From G963422565 sp963422565 (GTDB lineage: Bacteria > Pseudomonadota > Alphaproteobacteria > MPNO01): a stretch of 64,000 nt of DNA. The stretch covers positions 2,356,001 through 2,420,000 of the forward strand of contig OY730228.1 of the NCBI GenBank assembly GCA_963422565.1. Direction: 5' to 3'. The notes below the pieces were generated by a model that saw only the letters and a program-made list of their open reading frames with translations, made no database searches and was not told the DNA's origin. Within the stretch, counting starts at the first letter, position 1; each line of letters opens with the position of its first letter. The position numbers and the translations under genes are program-made. This document shows positions 46,921 through 56,359 of the stretch, piece after piece.

Positions 46921-49263
46921 GTGAGCGAACGCGGCGTCGGCGCCAGCATCCCGCGCAAGGAAGACGACAGGTTCCTGATGGGGGCCGGACAATACGTGCC
47001 GGACGTCCAGGCGCCCGGGCTCTGGCATGCCGCGTTCCGGCGCGCCGAGATCGCGCATGGCCGGCTGATCTCGGTGCGGTCGCCGGCGGTCGCCGCCGGC
47101 CGGGTCTTCACCGCCGCCGACATGGCCGATATCCGGCCGATCCGCTCGATCGCCTCCTTCCCCGGCTTCAAGGGGTCGGACTTCCCGGTCCTCGCCAAGG
47201 AAAAGGTCCGCCATGTCGGCGAGCCGATCGCGATCGCCGTGGCGCCGACCCGGGCGGAGGCCGAAGACATCGCCGACGAGATCGAGGTGGCCTATGAGGA
47301 GCTGCCGGCCGTGGTCGACCTCGCCGCGGCGCGCAGCCCCGAAAGCGCGCGCGTCCATGATGGCTGGACGGACAATCTGGTCTGCCGGACGAGCTTCGAG
47401 AACGGCGATCTCGAAGCGGCGAAGGCGGCGGCCGCGCACAGCATCGTCCGCCGCTACAAGATGGCCCGCCAGACGCCGTTCCCGATGGAGGGCCGCGGCG
47501 CGCTCGCGCAGTATGACGGGCGGCTGGACGAGCTGGTGGTCTGGATGTCCCACCAGCTCCCCCACCCGATGCAGCGCGGGATCGCCCACTTTCTCGGCCT
47601 CGAGATCAACCGGGTCCGGGTGATCTGCCCCGATGTCGGCGGCGGGTTCGGGCTCAAGACCTTCCTCGACGGCGAGACGCTGGCCGTCGCCTGGACCTCG
47701 CTCAGGCTCGACCGGCCGATCAAATGGGTCCAGGACAGGTTCGAGCATCTGGTCACCGACGCCGACTGCCGCGACCACGAATATTCGATCGCGGTCCACG
47801 CCGATGCCGATGGCCGGATCCTCGGTATCGAGTGCGAATGCGTGGTCGATGCCGGCGCCTACTCGCCCTGGCCCTGGCCGGTCGGGGTGGAGGCGGCGAC
47901 CGGGGTCGGCAACCTCGCGGGGCCTTACGACGTGGGCGCGCTGCACGGCCGTTCGGTGACCGTCTGCACCAACAAGCCGGCGAGTCAGCCCTATCGCGGC
48001 GTCGCGCGGCCGGGCGCCTGCTTCACCGACGAGCTCGCCCTCGACTCGCTCGCCCGCCGGGTCGGCCGCGAGCCCTGGGAGGTCCGGCTCGACAATCTCG
48101 TCGCGCCCGCCCAGATGCCCTATGACAACGTCGCCCGGAAGCATCTCGACAGCGGCGACTATCCGGAAGCGTTCCGGCGCTGCGTCGCCGCCATCGACCC
48201 GGCGGCGGTGCGCGAACGCCAGAAGACGCCCGAGCCCGACGGGCGGCTGATCGGCGTCGGCTTCGCCGCGTTCTACGAACAGACCGCCTACGGCACCGGG
48301 CCGTTCGGCTATTCCGCCTGGGGAATCGAGCTGGTGCCGGGGATGGAGATGGCGACCGTCAAGCTCACCGCCGACGGCGGGCTATGGGCATCGGTCGGCA
48401 TCCAGAGCCACGGCCAGGGGCTCGAGACCAGCCTTGCGCAGGTCGCCGCCAGCGAGCTCGGGATCGACCCCGACCGGGTGGCGATCCGCCACGGCGACAC
48501 CGCGACCGCCTATGCCGGAACCGGCACCTACGCCTCGCGCAGCATCGTCGTCGCCGGCGGGGCGGTCGCCCAGGGCTGCCGCCTCCTCGCGCCGCGGCTC
48601 GCCCGGATCGGTGCGCATCTGCTCCAGGCGCGGGTCGAGGACGTGACCGTCGCCGCCGCCGCCGTCATCGGCCCCGGCGGCTCGGTGAGCTTCGCCGAGA
48701 TCGCCGAAGCGTTCTACCACCACCCCGAGAACCTGCCCGACGATACCGACCGCGACGGGCTCACCGTCACCGCCGGCTACAACGACAAGGTGCATGGCGG
48801 CGTGTTCGGCTTCGGCGCCCACGGGGCGGTGATCGCGCTCGATCCCGAAACCGGGCGGATCGAGATCCTCGACTATGCGATCGTCGACGACTGCGGCACG
48901 CGGGTGAACCCGATGCTGGTCAAGGGCCAGGTCGTCGGCGGCTACGCCCAGGGCATCGGCAACGCTCTCTACGAGGAGTCGCCCTACGACGCGAACGGCC
49001 AGCCGCTCGCGGTCACGCTGGCCGACTATCACGTGCCGGCGGCGCCGATGGTGCCCGACCCCCGATACGGCTATATGGAATCGCCCTCGCCCTATTCGAC
49101 CATGGGCATCAAGGGGGTCGGCGAGTCGGGGGCGATCGGCCCGCCGGCCGCCATCGGCAACGCGGTCAACGACGCGCTCCGCGTCTACGGGGTGGAGATC
49201 TCCGAGACGCCGATCACCCCGCGGCGGGTGTTCGCGGCGCTCGCGCGGGCGGGCGTCCGATGA
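46921..49263 (+). CDS. Molybdenum hydroxylase large (molybdopterin) subunit, CoxL/XdhB-like
   Basis: A 780-residue xanthine dehydrogenase family subunit, starting with GTG at 46921 after GGGGAGGG. N-terminal RKEDDRFLMGAGQYVPDVQA; the molybdopterin domain has VGGGFGLKTFLDGETLAVAW, PYRGVARPGACFTDELALDS at the active-site loop (type II CoxL-like, not the CO-specific Cys loop of type I), and IKGVGESGAIGPPAAIGNAV, where the Glu of GVGESG is the catalytic base. The loop makes CO unlikely as substrate; an aldehyde or N-heterocycle is more likely. Operon with medium and small subunits (ATG overlaps). Confidence 0.88.
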   Translation: MSERGVGASIPRKEDDRFLMGAGQYVPDVQAPGLWHAAFRRAEIAHGRLISVRSPAVAAGRVFTAADMADIRPIRSIASFPGFKGSDFPVLAKEKVRHVGEPIAIAVAPTRAEAEDIADEIEVAYEELPAVVDLAAARSPESARVHDGWTDNLVCRTSFENGDLEAAKAAAAHSIVRRYKMARQTPFPMEGRGALAQYDGRLDELVVWMSHQLPHPMQRGIAHFLGLEINRVRVICPDVGGGFGLKTFLDGETLAVAWTSLRLDRPIKWVQDRFEHLVTDADCRDHEYSIAVHADADGRILGIECECVVDAGAYSPWPWPVGVEAATGVGNLAGPYDVGALHGRSVTVCTNKPASQPYRGVARPGACFTDELALDSLARRVGREPWEVRLDNLVAPAQMPYDNVARKHLDSGDYPEAFRRCVAAIDPAAVRERQKTPEPDGRLIGVGFAAFYEQTAYGTGPFGYSAWGIELVPGMEMATVKLTADGGLWASVGIQSHGQGLETSLAQVAASELGIDPDRVAIRHGDTATAYAGTGTYASRSIVVAGGAVAQGCRLLAPRLARIGAHLLQARVEDVTVAAAAVIGPGGSVSFAEIAEAFYHHPENLPDDTDRDGLTVTAGYNDKVHGGVFGFGAHGAVIALDPETGRIEILDYAIVDDCGTRVNPMLVKGQVVGGYAQGIGNALYEESPYDANGQPLAVTLADYHVPAAPMVPDPRYGYMESPSPYSTMGIKGVGESGAIGPPAAIGNAVNDALRVYGVEISETPITPRRVFAALARAGVR

Positions 49264-50108
49264 AGCCGGTGTCGTTCGACTTCGCCCGCGCGGCCAGCCT
49301 GGACGAGGCCTGCGCGCTGCTCGCCGGGGCCGAGGGCGAGGCGCGCCCGCTGGCCGGCGGACAGTCGCTCGGCCCGCTGCTCAACCTCAGACTCGCCCGC
49401 CCGGCGCTGCTGGTCGACATCTCGCGCATCGCGGCTCTCCGGGCCGTCTCGGAAGACGAGGACGGGCTCACGCTCGGTGCGCTCACCACCCATGCCGCGA
49501 TCGAGGACGGCGCGGTTCCGGACTGCGCGAACGGCCTGCTGCGCCGCGTCGCCTCGGGGATCGCCTACCGCGCGGTCCGCAATTGCGGCACTCTGGGGGG
49601 GAGCCTCGCCCATGCCGACCCCGCCGCCGACTGGCCGCCGGTCATGATCGCGCTCGACGCCGTCCTCCGCTTGCACGGGCCGGCGGGCGGGCGCGAGGTC
49701 GCCGTCTCCGAATTCGCGACCGATGCCTTCACGACGGCGCTCGCGCGGGGCGAGGTCCTGACCGAGATCCGGCTGCCGCGGCTGTCGCCGGCGGCGCGCT
49801 GGGGCCATTGCAAGATCTGCGTCAAGCCGGGCGAGTTCGCCGAATCCCTCGCCGTCGCGCTGCGCGACGACGGGCGCGGCGTCGCCCGCGCGGTGCTCGC
49901 CGGGGCGAGCCGGCCGCCGGTCCGGCTCGCCGCGGTCGCCGCGCTGATCGCCGAGGCGCCGCGCTGGTCGGAGGCGCTCGACGCCACCATTCGCGCCGCC
50001 GTCGAGGACGAGATCGCCGCCGCCGGGTTCTGCGATCCGCAAGACCGCTATCTGGTCAACCTTCATCGGACGGCGGTTTCCCGCGCCGCCAGGGAGGCGC
50101 TCGCATGA
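49260..50108 (+). CDS. Molybdenum hydroxylase FAD-binding (medium) subunit
   Basis: A 282-residue CoxM/XdhC-type flavin subunit. FAD-binding parts: EARPLAGGQSLGPLLNLRLA and RAVRNCGTLGGSLAHADPAA; then the C-terminal CO dehydrogenase flavoprotein domain (KPGEFAESLAVAL, RLAAVAALIA). Passes electrons from the iron-sulfur subunit to its acceptor. Start overlaps the large subunit stop (ATGA), stop overlaps the small subunit start. Confidence 0.9.
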   Translation: MKPVSFDFARAASLDEACALLAGAEGEARPLAGGQSLGPLLNLRLARPALLVDISRIAALRAVSEDEDGLTLGALTTHAAIEDGAVPDCANGLLRRVASGIAYRAVRNCGTLGGSLAHADPAADWPPVMIALDAVLRLHGPAGGREVAVSEFATDAFTTALARGEVLTEIRLPRLSPAARWGHCKICVKPGEFAESLAVALRDDGRGVARAVLAGASRPPVRLAAVAALIAEAPRWSEALDATIRAAVEDEIAAAGFCDPQDRYLVNLHRTAVSRAAREALA

Positions 50109-50572
50109 CCGGGATCGCGCTGACGCTGAACGGCGAGGCGGTCGCCGCCGAGGTCGCGCCGCGGCTGTCGCTCGCCGATTTCGTCCGCGACCGCCAGGGG
50201 CTGACCGGCACCCATATCGCCTGCGAGCAGGGGGTCTGCGGGGCCTGCACGCTGATGGTCGACGGCCGGCCGGTGCGCTCCTGCATCACCCTCGCGGTCA
50301 TGGCCGACGGCGCCGAGGTCCGCACCGTCGAGGGCTGGGCGGGGGATCCGGTGATGGCGACGATCCGCGACTGCTTCAAGCGGTCGCACGCCGTCCAGTG
50401 CGGCTACTGCACGCCCGGCATGCTGGCGACCGCCCACGACATCGTAACCCGGCTGCCGGGCGCCGACCGCGCCAGGATCCGCCACGAGCTCGCCGGCAAT
50501 CTCTGTCGTTGCACCGGCTATGTCGGCATCGTCGACGCCATCGAGGCGGCGCTGAGGGAGGTCCACGGCTGA
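50105..50572 (+). CDS. Molybdenum hydroxylase [2Fe-2S] (small) subunit
   Basis: A 155-residue CoxS-like protein with two [2Fe-2S] clusters. N-terminal plant-ferredoxin type: ACEQGVCGACTLMVDGRPVR and SCITLA. C-terminal: CGYCTPGML and GNLCRCTGYVGIVDAI. All eight cluster Cys are present. Completes the large-medium-small operon; no maturation gene of the XdhC/CoxF sort follows in this window. Confidence 0.93.
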   Translation: MTGIALTLNGEAVAAEVAPRLSLADFVRDRQGLTGTHIACEQGVCGACTLMVDGRPVRSCITLAVMADGAEVRTVEGWAGDPVMATIRDCFKRSHAVQCGYCTPGMLATAHDIVTRLPGADRARIRHELAGNLCRCTGYVGIVDAIEAALREVHG

Positions 50573-50669
50573 GGCCGCCGCTTGCGCGGGCCGCGGGCGT
50601 CGGTCAGAGTTTCGGTCGGCCTTTCCTTCGCGGGAAGCGCCGGCGAGTGCGGATCGGGCGGCACGGGAC

Positions 50670-52325
50670 ATGGCGGCAAGCGCGGCGAGCGTCGGAGAGT
50701 TCGACTATGTGGTCGTGGGGGCGGGGGCGGCCGGCTGCGTGCTGGCGAACCGGCTCTCGTCGGACCCCGAGGTCTCGGTCCTGCTGCTCGAGGCGGGGGG
50801 CAATGACGACTATATCTGGGTCCATATCCCGATCGGGTATCTGTTCACCATCAACAATCCCCGGACCGACTGGCTCTACGCCACCGAGCCCGAGCCCGGG
50901 CTCAACGGCCGGGCCATCGCCTACCCGCGCGGCAAGGTTCTCGGCGGCTGCACCTCGATCAACGCCATGGTCTATATGCGCGGCCAGGCGCGGGACTATG
51001 ACGGCTGGCGCCGGATGGGCAATGCGGGTTGGGGCTGGGACGATGTCCTGCCCTATTTCCTGAAGTCGGAGGACTACGCGCCCGGCGCCGGCCCGGTCCA
51101 TGCGACCGGCGGCGAATGGCGGGTCGAGCCGATCCGCGTGACCTGGGAAATCCTCGACGCCTTCGGCGACGCCGCCGTCGCCAACGGAATCCCGGCGACG
51201 GACGACTTCAACGGCGGCGACAACGAGGGCTGCGGCTATTTCAAGGTCAACCAGCGTCGGGGTGTGCGCTGGAACGCGACGAAGGCGTTCCTGCGGCCGG
51301 CGCGGCGGCGCGCCAATCTGCGGGTCCTGACCGACGCCCAGGCCGAGCGCCTGGTCTTCGATGGCCGGCGCGCGGCCGGGGTGGCGTTTCGCCGTCGGGG
51401 AAAGTCGGCCTCGGCAGCGGCGCGCGGCGAGGTGATCCTGGCCGCCGGCGCCGTCGGCTCGCCGCAGCTCCTGCAACTGTCCGGGCTCGGGCCCGGCGCG
51501 CTTCTCCGCGCGCACGGCGTCGGCGTCGTGGAGGATATCCCCGGCGTGGGCGCCGACCTGCAGGACCATCTTCAGCTTCGACTGATCTACAGGGTCGCCG
51601 ACGTCCCGACCCTCAACACCGAATCCAGAGGCCTGCTCCGGCGGCTCGGGATGGGCCTCCGCTACGCGCTGTTTCGGCGCGGGCCGCTGGCAATGGCGCC
51701 GAGCCATTTCGGCGCCTTCACGCGCAGCGACCCGTCCCGCGAGACGCCCAACCTGCAATATCACATCCAGCCGCTGAGCCTCGACAAGTTCGGCGATCCG
51801 CTGCACCCCTTCCCGGCATTCACCGTCTCGGTCGCCAATCTCCGGCCCGAATCGCGCGGCACTGTCCGGATCGGGAGCGCGGATGCGGCGGACCCTCCGA
51901 AGATTCGACCGAACTATCTCTCCCACCCCGCCGACCGGCAGGTCGCGATCGACTCGATTCGCCTGACCCGGCGGATCTGCGCGGACCCGGTTCTCGAACG
52001 CTACGCCCCCGAGGAATATCTGCCGGGGGCCGGGCTCAGGACCGACGCCGAGCTCGGCCGCGCCGCCGGCGATCTCGGCACGACGATCTTCCATCCGGTC
52101 GGCACCTGCCGGATGGGCAGCGACGAGGCGGCCGTCGTGGACGGAAGGCTGCGGGTCAGGGGTTTCGAAGGGCTCCGGGTCGTCGATGCCTCGATCATGC
52201 CGACCATAACGTCGGGGAACACGGCGGCCCCGACGATCATGATCGCCGAGAAGGCCGCCGACATGATCCGCGCCGACCGGAAGGGCGGCCGTCAGCCGGG
52301 CGCGCGCCTCAGCGTCGGATCGTAG
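50670..52325 (+). CDS. GMC-family FAD-dependent oxidoreductase (choline dehydrogenase-like)
   Basis: A 551-residue GMC flavoprotein. N-terminal FAD site DYVVVGAGAAGCVLANRLSS; LPRGKVLGG-like segment PRGKVLGGCTSINAMVYMRG; second signature GEVILAAGAVGSPQLLQLSG; and C-terminal GTCRMGSDEAAVVDGRLRVR with the catalytic His/Asn region IFHPVGTCRM and ITSGNTAAPTIMIAEKAAD. Oxidises an alcohol to an aldehyde; the specific alcohol is unknown. Lies after the molybdenum hydroxylase, which could oxidise such an aldehyde (inference). Its 3' end overlaps the next gene by 34 nt. Confidence 0.9.
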   Translation: MAASAASVGEFDYVVVGAGAAGCVLANRLSSDPEVSVLLLEAGGNDDYIWVHIPIGYLFTINNPRTDWLYATEPEPGLNGRAIAYPRGKVLGGCTSINAMVYMRGQARDYDGWRRMGNAGWGWDDVLPYFLKSEDYAPGAGPVHATGGEWRVEPIRVTWEILDAFGDAAVANGIPATDDFNGGDNEGCGYFKVNQRRGVRWNATKAFLRPARRRANLRVLTDAQAERLVFDGRRAAGVAFRRRGKSASAAARGEVILAAGAVGSPQLLQLSGLGPGALLRAHGVGVVEDIPGVGADLQDHLQLRLIYRVADVPTLNTESRGLLRRLGMGLRYALFRRGPLAMAPSHFGAFTRSDPSRETPNLQYHIQPLSLDKFGDPLHPFPAFTVSVANLRPESRGTVRIGSADAADPPKIRPNYLSHPADRQVAIDSIRLTRRICADPVLERYAPEEYLPGAGLRTDAELGRAAGDLGTTIFHPVGTCRMGSDEAAVVDGRLRVRGFEGLRVVDASIMPTITSGNTAAPTIMIAEKAADMIRADRKGGRQPGARLSVGS

Positions 52326-52915
52326 AGCGAGGTGTCCTGGCCGGGGGGCGGGTCGTCGATCGCCTCCTCCAGCGACTGCGCCTCGCGCCATTCCTCGGGC
52401 GGGCGGGCGGAACCGGCGCTGCCGAACTGGTCGAGCCCCCAATAGATTTCGAGCCTGTGGTTGTCGGGGTCGCGAAACTCGACCGCGATCTGGCAGCCGG
52501 CGCGGCGGCGGCCATGGAAGTCGATCGGAACGCCCAGCTTCTCGAGATGGGCGCGGGCGCGCAGCACCTCGTCCAGCGACGCGACCTCGAACGCCATATG
52601 GTCCATCTCGCGGTTCCCGGCGTCGTCCCTCATCCCGCCGATGAGCGCGACCCCGTGATGGTCGGCGTTGCAGCGCAGGAACACCATCCCGCCAGGCATC
52701 ATCGTCTCGGGATAGACGTCGGAGACCCGGAACCCCAGCACGTCGGTGTAGAAGGCCGTCGAGCGCGCGATGTCGCGCACCCGGAGGACCACATGGCCGA
52801 TCTTGCGGATGTCGAAGGGAAGCCCCCTGGGCGGCGCGCGCCGGGCCAGCGCCTTCACGTCCTCGCGTTCCAACCCCTCCGCGTCGATCACGCCGCGTCC
52901 GCGTGGCAATGCCAT
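52292..52915 (-). CDS. VOC-family (glyoxalase/extradiol-like) protein
   Basis: A 207-residue protein with one clear VOC module: IGHVVLRVRDIARSTAFYTD and VLGFRVSDV at the start, then FLRCNADHHGVALI, DHMAFEVASLDEVLRARAHL, and QIAVEFRDPDNHRLEIYWGL. The metal-ligand positions (His in GHVVL, His in DHMAF, Glu in HRLEIY) are present. Could be an extradiol dioxygenase, glyoxalase or isomerase. Converges on the GMC gene and overlaps it by 34 nt. Upstream of it on the minus strand is the MFS gene, 62 nt away. Confidence 0.8.
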   Translation of the reverse strand: MALPRGRGVIDAEGLEREDVKALARRAPPRGLPFDIRKIGHVVLRVRDIARSTAFYTDVLGFRVSDVYPETMMPGGMVFLRCNADHHGVALIGGMRDDAGNREMDHMAFEVASLDEVLRARAHLEKLGVPIDFHGRRRAGCQIAVEFRDPDNHRLEIYWGLDQFGSAGSARPPEEWREAQSLEEAIDDPPPGQDTSLYDPTLRRAPG

Positions 52916-52977
52916 CTGTCGCCTCCCGACCGTTCGCGGGTCGAGACTAGCCGCGCCGGCGCGCGCCGGCCAGAGCG

Positions 52978-54225
52978 TCATGCCGCGTCGCCCGGTGCGC
53001 GCTCGAGCCACGCCAGATGCGTCGCGGCCGCGAGACCGATCAGGCAGGCGGGCGTGGTCATCCAGACGGCGCCCTGCCAGGATCCCGCTTCCGAAACCAG
53101 CGACGCCAGGATCGGCGGTCCGACGAACTGGCCGAGGCTCAGCGTCTGGACGATCAGCCCGACGCAGGTGGCGACGAGGACCGGCGAGGCGGCGTGGCGG
53201 GCGCTGCGGTCGAGCACCGCCGGCGGGATCAGCCCGCCCGCGAAGGGCAGGGCCACCGCGAACGCGATGCGCCATAGCGGGTCGATGTCGTCGGCGAAGA
53301 CGCCGTAGGCGCAGAACAGCATGCCGAGATAGGCGAGGGCGATGACCCGCGCTGCCGGCCAGCCGCGGCGGATCAGCCAGCCGCCGGCGACGCAGCCCGG
53401 CGCGTTGGCGACGATCGACAACGCCGCCAGCCCGGCCGCGGTCTCGGGCGAATAGCCCTGGCGCCCGATCAGAAACGTCGGCAGGAAGGCGCTCACCGAG
53501 ACATAGGTCAGCGAATAGGCGCCGAAGCAGATCGCCAGCGTCGGCGGGCCGGGGCTGGCGAGGGTTCGCCACATCGCGGCGAGGACGCGCGCGCGCCGGC
53601 CCGGTGCGGCGGCCCGCCGGAGCGCCGTCCGCCGGCCTGCGGTCGCCGCCGCCGAGGCCGCCAGGGCCAGGAGCGCGAACCCGCCGTTGAGCAGCCACAG
53701 CCCGCGCCAGCCGACGGCGTCGACGACGGGCGGCGAGGCCAGCACCATCGTCGCCAGGCCGACCGGCATGTAGAAGGACCAGACGCCCAGCGTCATCGCG
53801 CGGTCGCGCGGCGCGGACAAGGCATCCACGATCGACGGCCCGGCGGCGAGGACCGCGATATAGCCGAGCCCTTCGACGAGCCGGGTCGCGATCAGCGCCG
53901 TTCCATCCCCGGCGAAGCCGCCGGCGAAGGTTCCCGCTGCCACCGTCGCCATCCCGGCGAGCAGCACGCGCCGGTGACCCACCCGGTCGGCGACGAGCCC
54001 CCACAGCATACCGGTGGCGACCCCGACCGCGGCGATGGTCGAGATCGCCCAGCCGGCGGCGACGAGGCTCAGCCCGAGTTCGCCGCGCAGGGCGGGCAGC
54101 GCCGCCGGCAGCTTGCCGATCTGGAAGGCGGCGACGATGCCGGCCAGCGTGACCAGCAGCACCGCCGGCCAAGCGGTGCGCCGGAGCGGCGGTTCAGCCG
54201 CCGAAGCGCGGTTCCGGGAGGCCAC
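52978..54225 (-). CDS. MFS transporter
   Basis: A 415-residue membrane protein with about 12 hydrophobic segments, starting with AWPAVLLVTLAGIVAAFQIG. The loop VADRVGHRRVLLAGMATVAA has the MFS motif A shape (G/DRxGHRR). Mostly Ala/Gly/Leu helices; a substrate is not readable. It overlaps the SMP-30-type lactonase gene by 32 nt on the same strand, so an organic acid or sugar-acid import is plausible, but this is inference. Confidence 0.85.
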   Translation of the reverse strand: MASRNRASAAEPPLRRTAWPAVLLVTLAGIVAAFQIGKLPAALPALRGELGLSLVAAGWAISTIAAVGVATGMLWGLVADRVGHRRVLLAGMATVAAGTFAGGFAGDGTALIATRLVEGLGYIAVLAAGPSIVDALSAPRDRAMTLGVWSFYMPVGLATMVLASPPVVDAVGWRGLWLLNGGFALLALAASAAATAGRRTALRRAAAPGRRARVLAAMWRTLASPGPPTLAICFGAYSLTYVSVSAFLPTFLIGRQGYSPETAAGLAALSIVANAPGCVAGGWLIRRGWPAARVIALAYLGMLFCAYGVFADDIDPLWRIAFAVALPFAGGLIPPAVLDRSARHAASPVLVATCVGLIVQTLSLGQFVGPPILASLVSEAGSWQGAVWMTTPACLIGLAAATHLAWLERAPGDAA

Positions 54226-55072
54226 GAACGCCGGCGTCCAGCGCGAACAGCGCGCCCGCGAGCGGCCGTTCTGCCAGGGCGGCGCGATCCATGTCGATCG
54301 ACGCGGTGGTGATATAGAGCGTGCCGAGATCGGCGCCGCCGAAGGCGCAGCAGGTCACCTGGGGCACCGGCAGCGCGACGCTGCGCGCGATGCGGCCGTC
54401 CGGATCGTAGCGGACCACCTTGCCGCCGAACATGCGGGCGCACCACAGGAAACCCTCGCTGTCGACGGTCGCCCCGTCGGCGACGCCCTCGCCCGGGCCG
54501 AGTTCGGCGAAGACCCGCATGTCGGACATCTCGCCGCTATCGAGGTCGTAGTCGAACGCCCATATCTGCTTGGACAGGCTGTCGGTGAAATACATCCGGC
54601 GGTCGTCGGGGCTCCAGCAGGTCGCGTTGGGGATGCGAATCCCGGTCCGGACGGCGGCAGCCGCGCCGTCGGCGGTCACCCGCCACAACGTTCCTACCGG
54701 GGCATGGCCGGGATCCTGCATCGTGCCGCACCAGAAGCGCCCGGCGCGGTCGACCTTGCCGTCGTTCATCCGGTTCTCGTTGAAGCGGTGCCGGCCCTCG
54801 GGATCCGCCACCGGCTCCAGTGCGCCGGTCTCGAGGTCGAAATAGGCGATGCCGGTCCGCAGCCCGGCGATCAACCGGCCCGGTCCGGCGAGCCCGATCG
54901 CGCCGATCTCGGTCTCGACCCGCCAGTGCCGCACCTCTCCGGTCCGCGGGTCGAGGCGGAAGATGGTCGGGTTCTGCACGTCGACCCAGTAGAGCGCGCC
55001 CTCCGCCGGCGACCATAGGGGGCTTTCGCCGAGGACCGCCTTCCGGCGGACGACGGGGACCGGGCTGCTCAT
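54194..55072 (-). CDS. SMP-30/gluconolactonase family protein
   Basis: A 292-residue beta-propeller lactonase. Seen: LGESPLWSPAEGALYWVDVQ (N-terminal metal Glu), RFNENRMNDGKVDRAGRFWC (NDGKxDxxGRxW motif, metal Asn), MYFTDSLSKQIWAFDYDLDS, and EGVADGATVDSEGFLWCARM (metal Asp). All expected calcium/zinc ligands are present. Hydrolyses sugar lactones such as gluconolactone. Overlaps the MFS gene. Divergent from the TctC gene. Confidence 0.87.
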   Translation of the reverse strand: MSSPVPVVRRKAVLGESPLWSPAEGALYWVDVQNPTIFRLDPRTGEVRHWRVETEIGAIGLAGPGRLIAGLRTGIAYFDLETGALEPVADPEGRHRFNENRMNDGKVDRAGRFWCGTMQDPGHAPVGTLWRVTADGAAAAVRTGIRIPNATCWSPDDRRMYFTDSLSKQIWAFDYDLDSGEMSDMRVFAELGPGEGVADGATVDSEGFLWCARMFGGKVVRYDPDGRIARSVALPVPQVTCCAFGGADLGTLYITTASIDMDRAALAERPLAGALFALDAGVRGLPEPRFGG

Positions 55073-55149
55073 GAAGTCCTTCCCGATTGCGCTGCGGAAC
55101 CGGCCGGGGTCGCCCCATCCTAGGCCGGGCTCCCGCGGCGGGTCAACCA

Positions 55150-55161
55150 TCAACATATTGA
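55150..55161. promoter_or_regulatory. Possible operator between SMP-30 and TctC genes
   Basis: TCAACATATTGA at 55150-55161: TCAA and TTGA arms flank a CATA centre. The small AT-rich island lies in the 222-nt divergent gap. No regulator gene is adjacent. Weak evidence. Confidence 0.3.
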
Positions 55162-55294
55162 TAACAAGCGGGATTCGGGATTCCCGGATGCGCCCGGGGC
55201 CGATCAGGACACGGCCTTGCTCGCGCGACGCCGCTCGATCTAGACTGGCGGCGGCGTCCCCGCCGGGGCGCCGGACGCAGAGGAGGGACGGAAG

Positions 55295-56359
55295 ATGGCC
55301 AGGGATCTGACCTATTTGATAGCCGGGCTCGCGGCGGCCGCGGCGCTGGCCGGGCCGGCCGCCGCGCAGGATTTTTCCGGAAAGACGATCGAGCTCATCG
55401 TTCCCGCCGGGGCCGGCGGCGGGCTGAGCCGCCAAGCGCAGCGCTTCGCCTCGACCTTCTCCGACCATGTCCCCGGCAAGCCCACCATCAAGGTCAAGAA
55501 CATGGTCGGCGGCGGCGGCCAGAAGGGCATCAACTTCGTGTTCAACCGGGCGAAGAAGGACGGCACCCAGATGCTGTGGGGGCCGATGAACTTTCCCGGC
55601 CTGCTGCTCGGGCTGAAGGGCGTGAAATACGTCCCGGCCGAGTTCAACGCCGTCGGGGTGCTGGGGGTGGCCTTCATCACCGTGGTCCGATCCGATCTGG
55701 CCGGCGGCCTGACGAGCCGCGAAGACATCCTCAAGGCCCGCGACTTCAATGTCGGGGCGCGCATACCCGGCGGCGCGCTCGGCCTGTTTTCGCGGTTTTC
55801 CTTCGACATGCTCGGCATCCCCCACCGTTTCGCGATCGGCTACAAGAACCAGCCCAAGCTGAAGGCGGCCCTGATGCAGAACGAGATCCAGGCGATCTCG
55901 ACGGGGGATATCGGCTATTGGGTCTTCTACAAGAAGGATCTGCTGAAGGACGGGCGGGCGATCGACCTGTTTTACCATACGGCCTTCGCGGGCGATTCGA
56001 ACATGCCGATGGACATGTCCGAGTCCTATGGCGATCTGCCGTCCTTCGTCTCCTTCTACAAGAAGGCGACCGGCAAGGAGCCCTCGGGCCCCAAATTCGA
56101 GGCCTATCGATGGTTCGCCGCCCATCAGGTCTGGGCGATGTGGCTGATGCTGCCGCCGGGCGTTCCCGCCGATGTGGTCGCGGCGATGCGCGCGGCCTAT
56201 GCGGCGACATGGGCGGACCCGCGCACGGTCGCCAACTTCATGAAGGCTTCCAAGGCCGAACCGTTCTGGATGGCGGGCGACAGTGCGGGCGATCTGCTTC
56301 GCGGCTACGAGAAGATCGGCCCGGAGGCGAAGGAATATCTGCGCTCGGTCATTCGCTGA
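55295..56359 (+). CDS. TctC-type substrate-binding protein (tripartite tricarboxylate transporter)
   Basis: A 354-residue periplasmic protein. Signal peptide: TYLIAGLAAAAALAGPAAAQ, cleaved near AQ/DF. Mature part: TIELIVPAGAGGGLSRQAQR, typical of the Bug/TctC ligand loop region (where P-x-x-x-G-G is common), and KPTIKVKNMVGGGGQKGINF. Probably binds a carboxylate anion. Followed by a TctA-TctB fusion 66 nt later, so all three transporter parts exist in this locus. Ribosome site GGAGGG. Confidence 0.85.
   Translation: MARDLTYLIAGLAAAAALAGPAAAQDFSGKTIELIVPAGAGGGLSRQAQRFASTFSDHVPGKPTIKVKNMVGGGGQKGINFVFNRAKKDGTQMLWGPMNFPGLLLGLKGVKYVPAEFNAVGVLGVAFITVVRSDLAGGLTSREDILKARDFNVGARIPGGALGLFSRFSFDMLGIPHRFAIGYKNQPKLKAALMQNEIQAISTGDIGYWVFYKKDLLKDGRAIDLFYHTAFAGDSNMPMDMSESYGDLPSFVSFYKKATGKEPSGPKFEAYRWFAAHQVWAMWLMLPPGVPADVVAAMRAAYAATWADPRTVANFMKASKAEPFWMAGDSAGDLLRGYEKIGPEAKEYLRSVIR

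Noticed and set aside
46921..50572. Aerobic carbon monoxide dehydrogenase (form I)
   Set aside because: The active-site loop reads PYRGVARPG and lacks the Cys of form I CoxL, and the operon order is large-medium-small rather than medium-small-large. A general molybdenum hydroxylase is the safer call.
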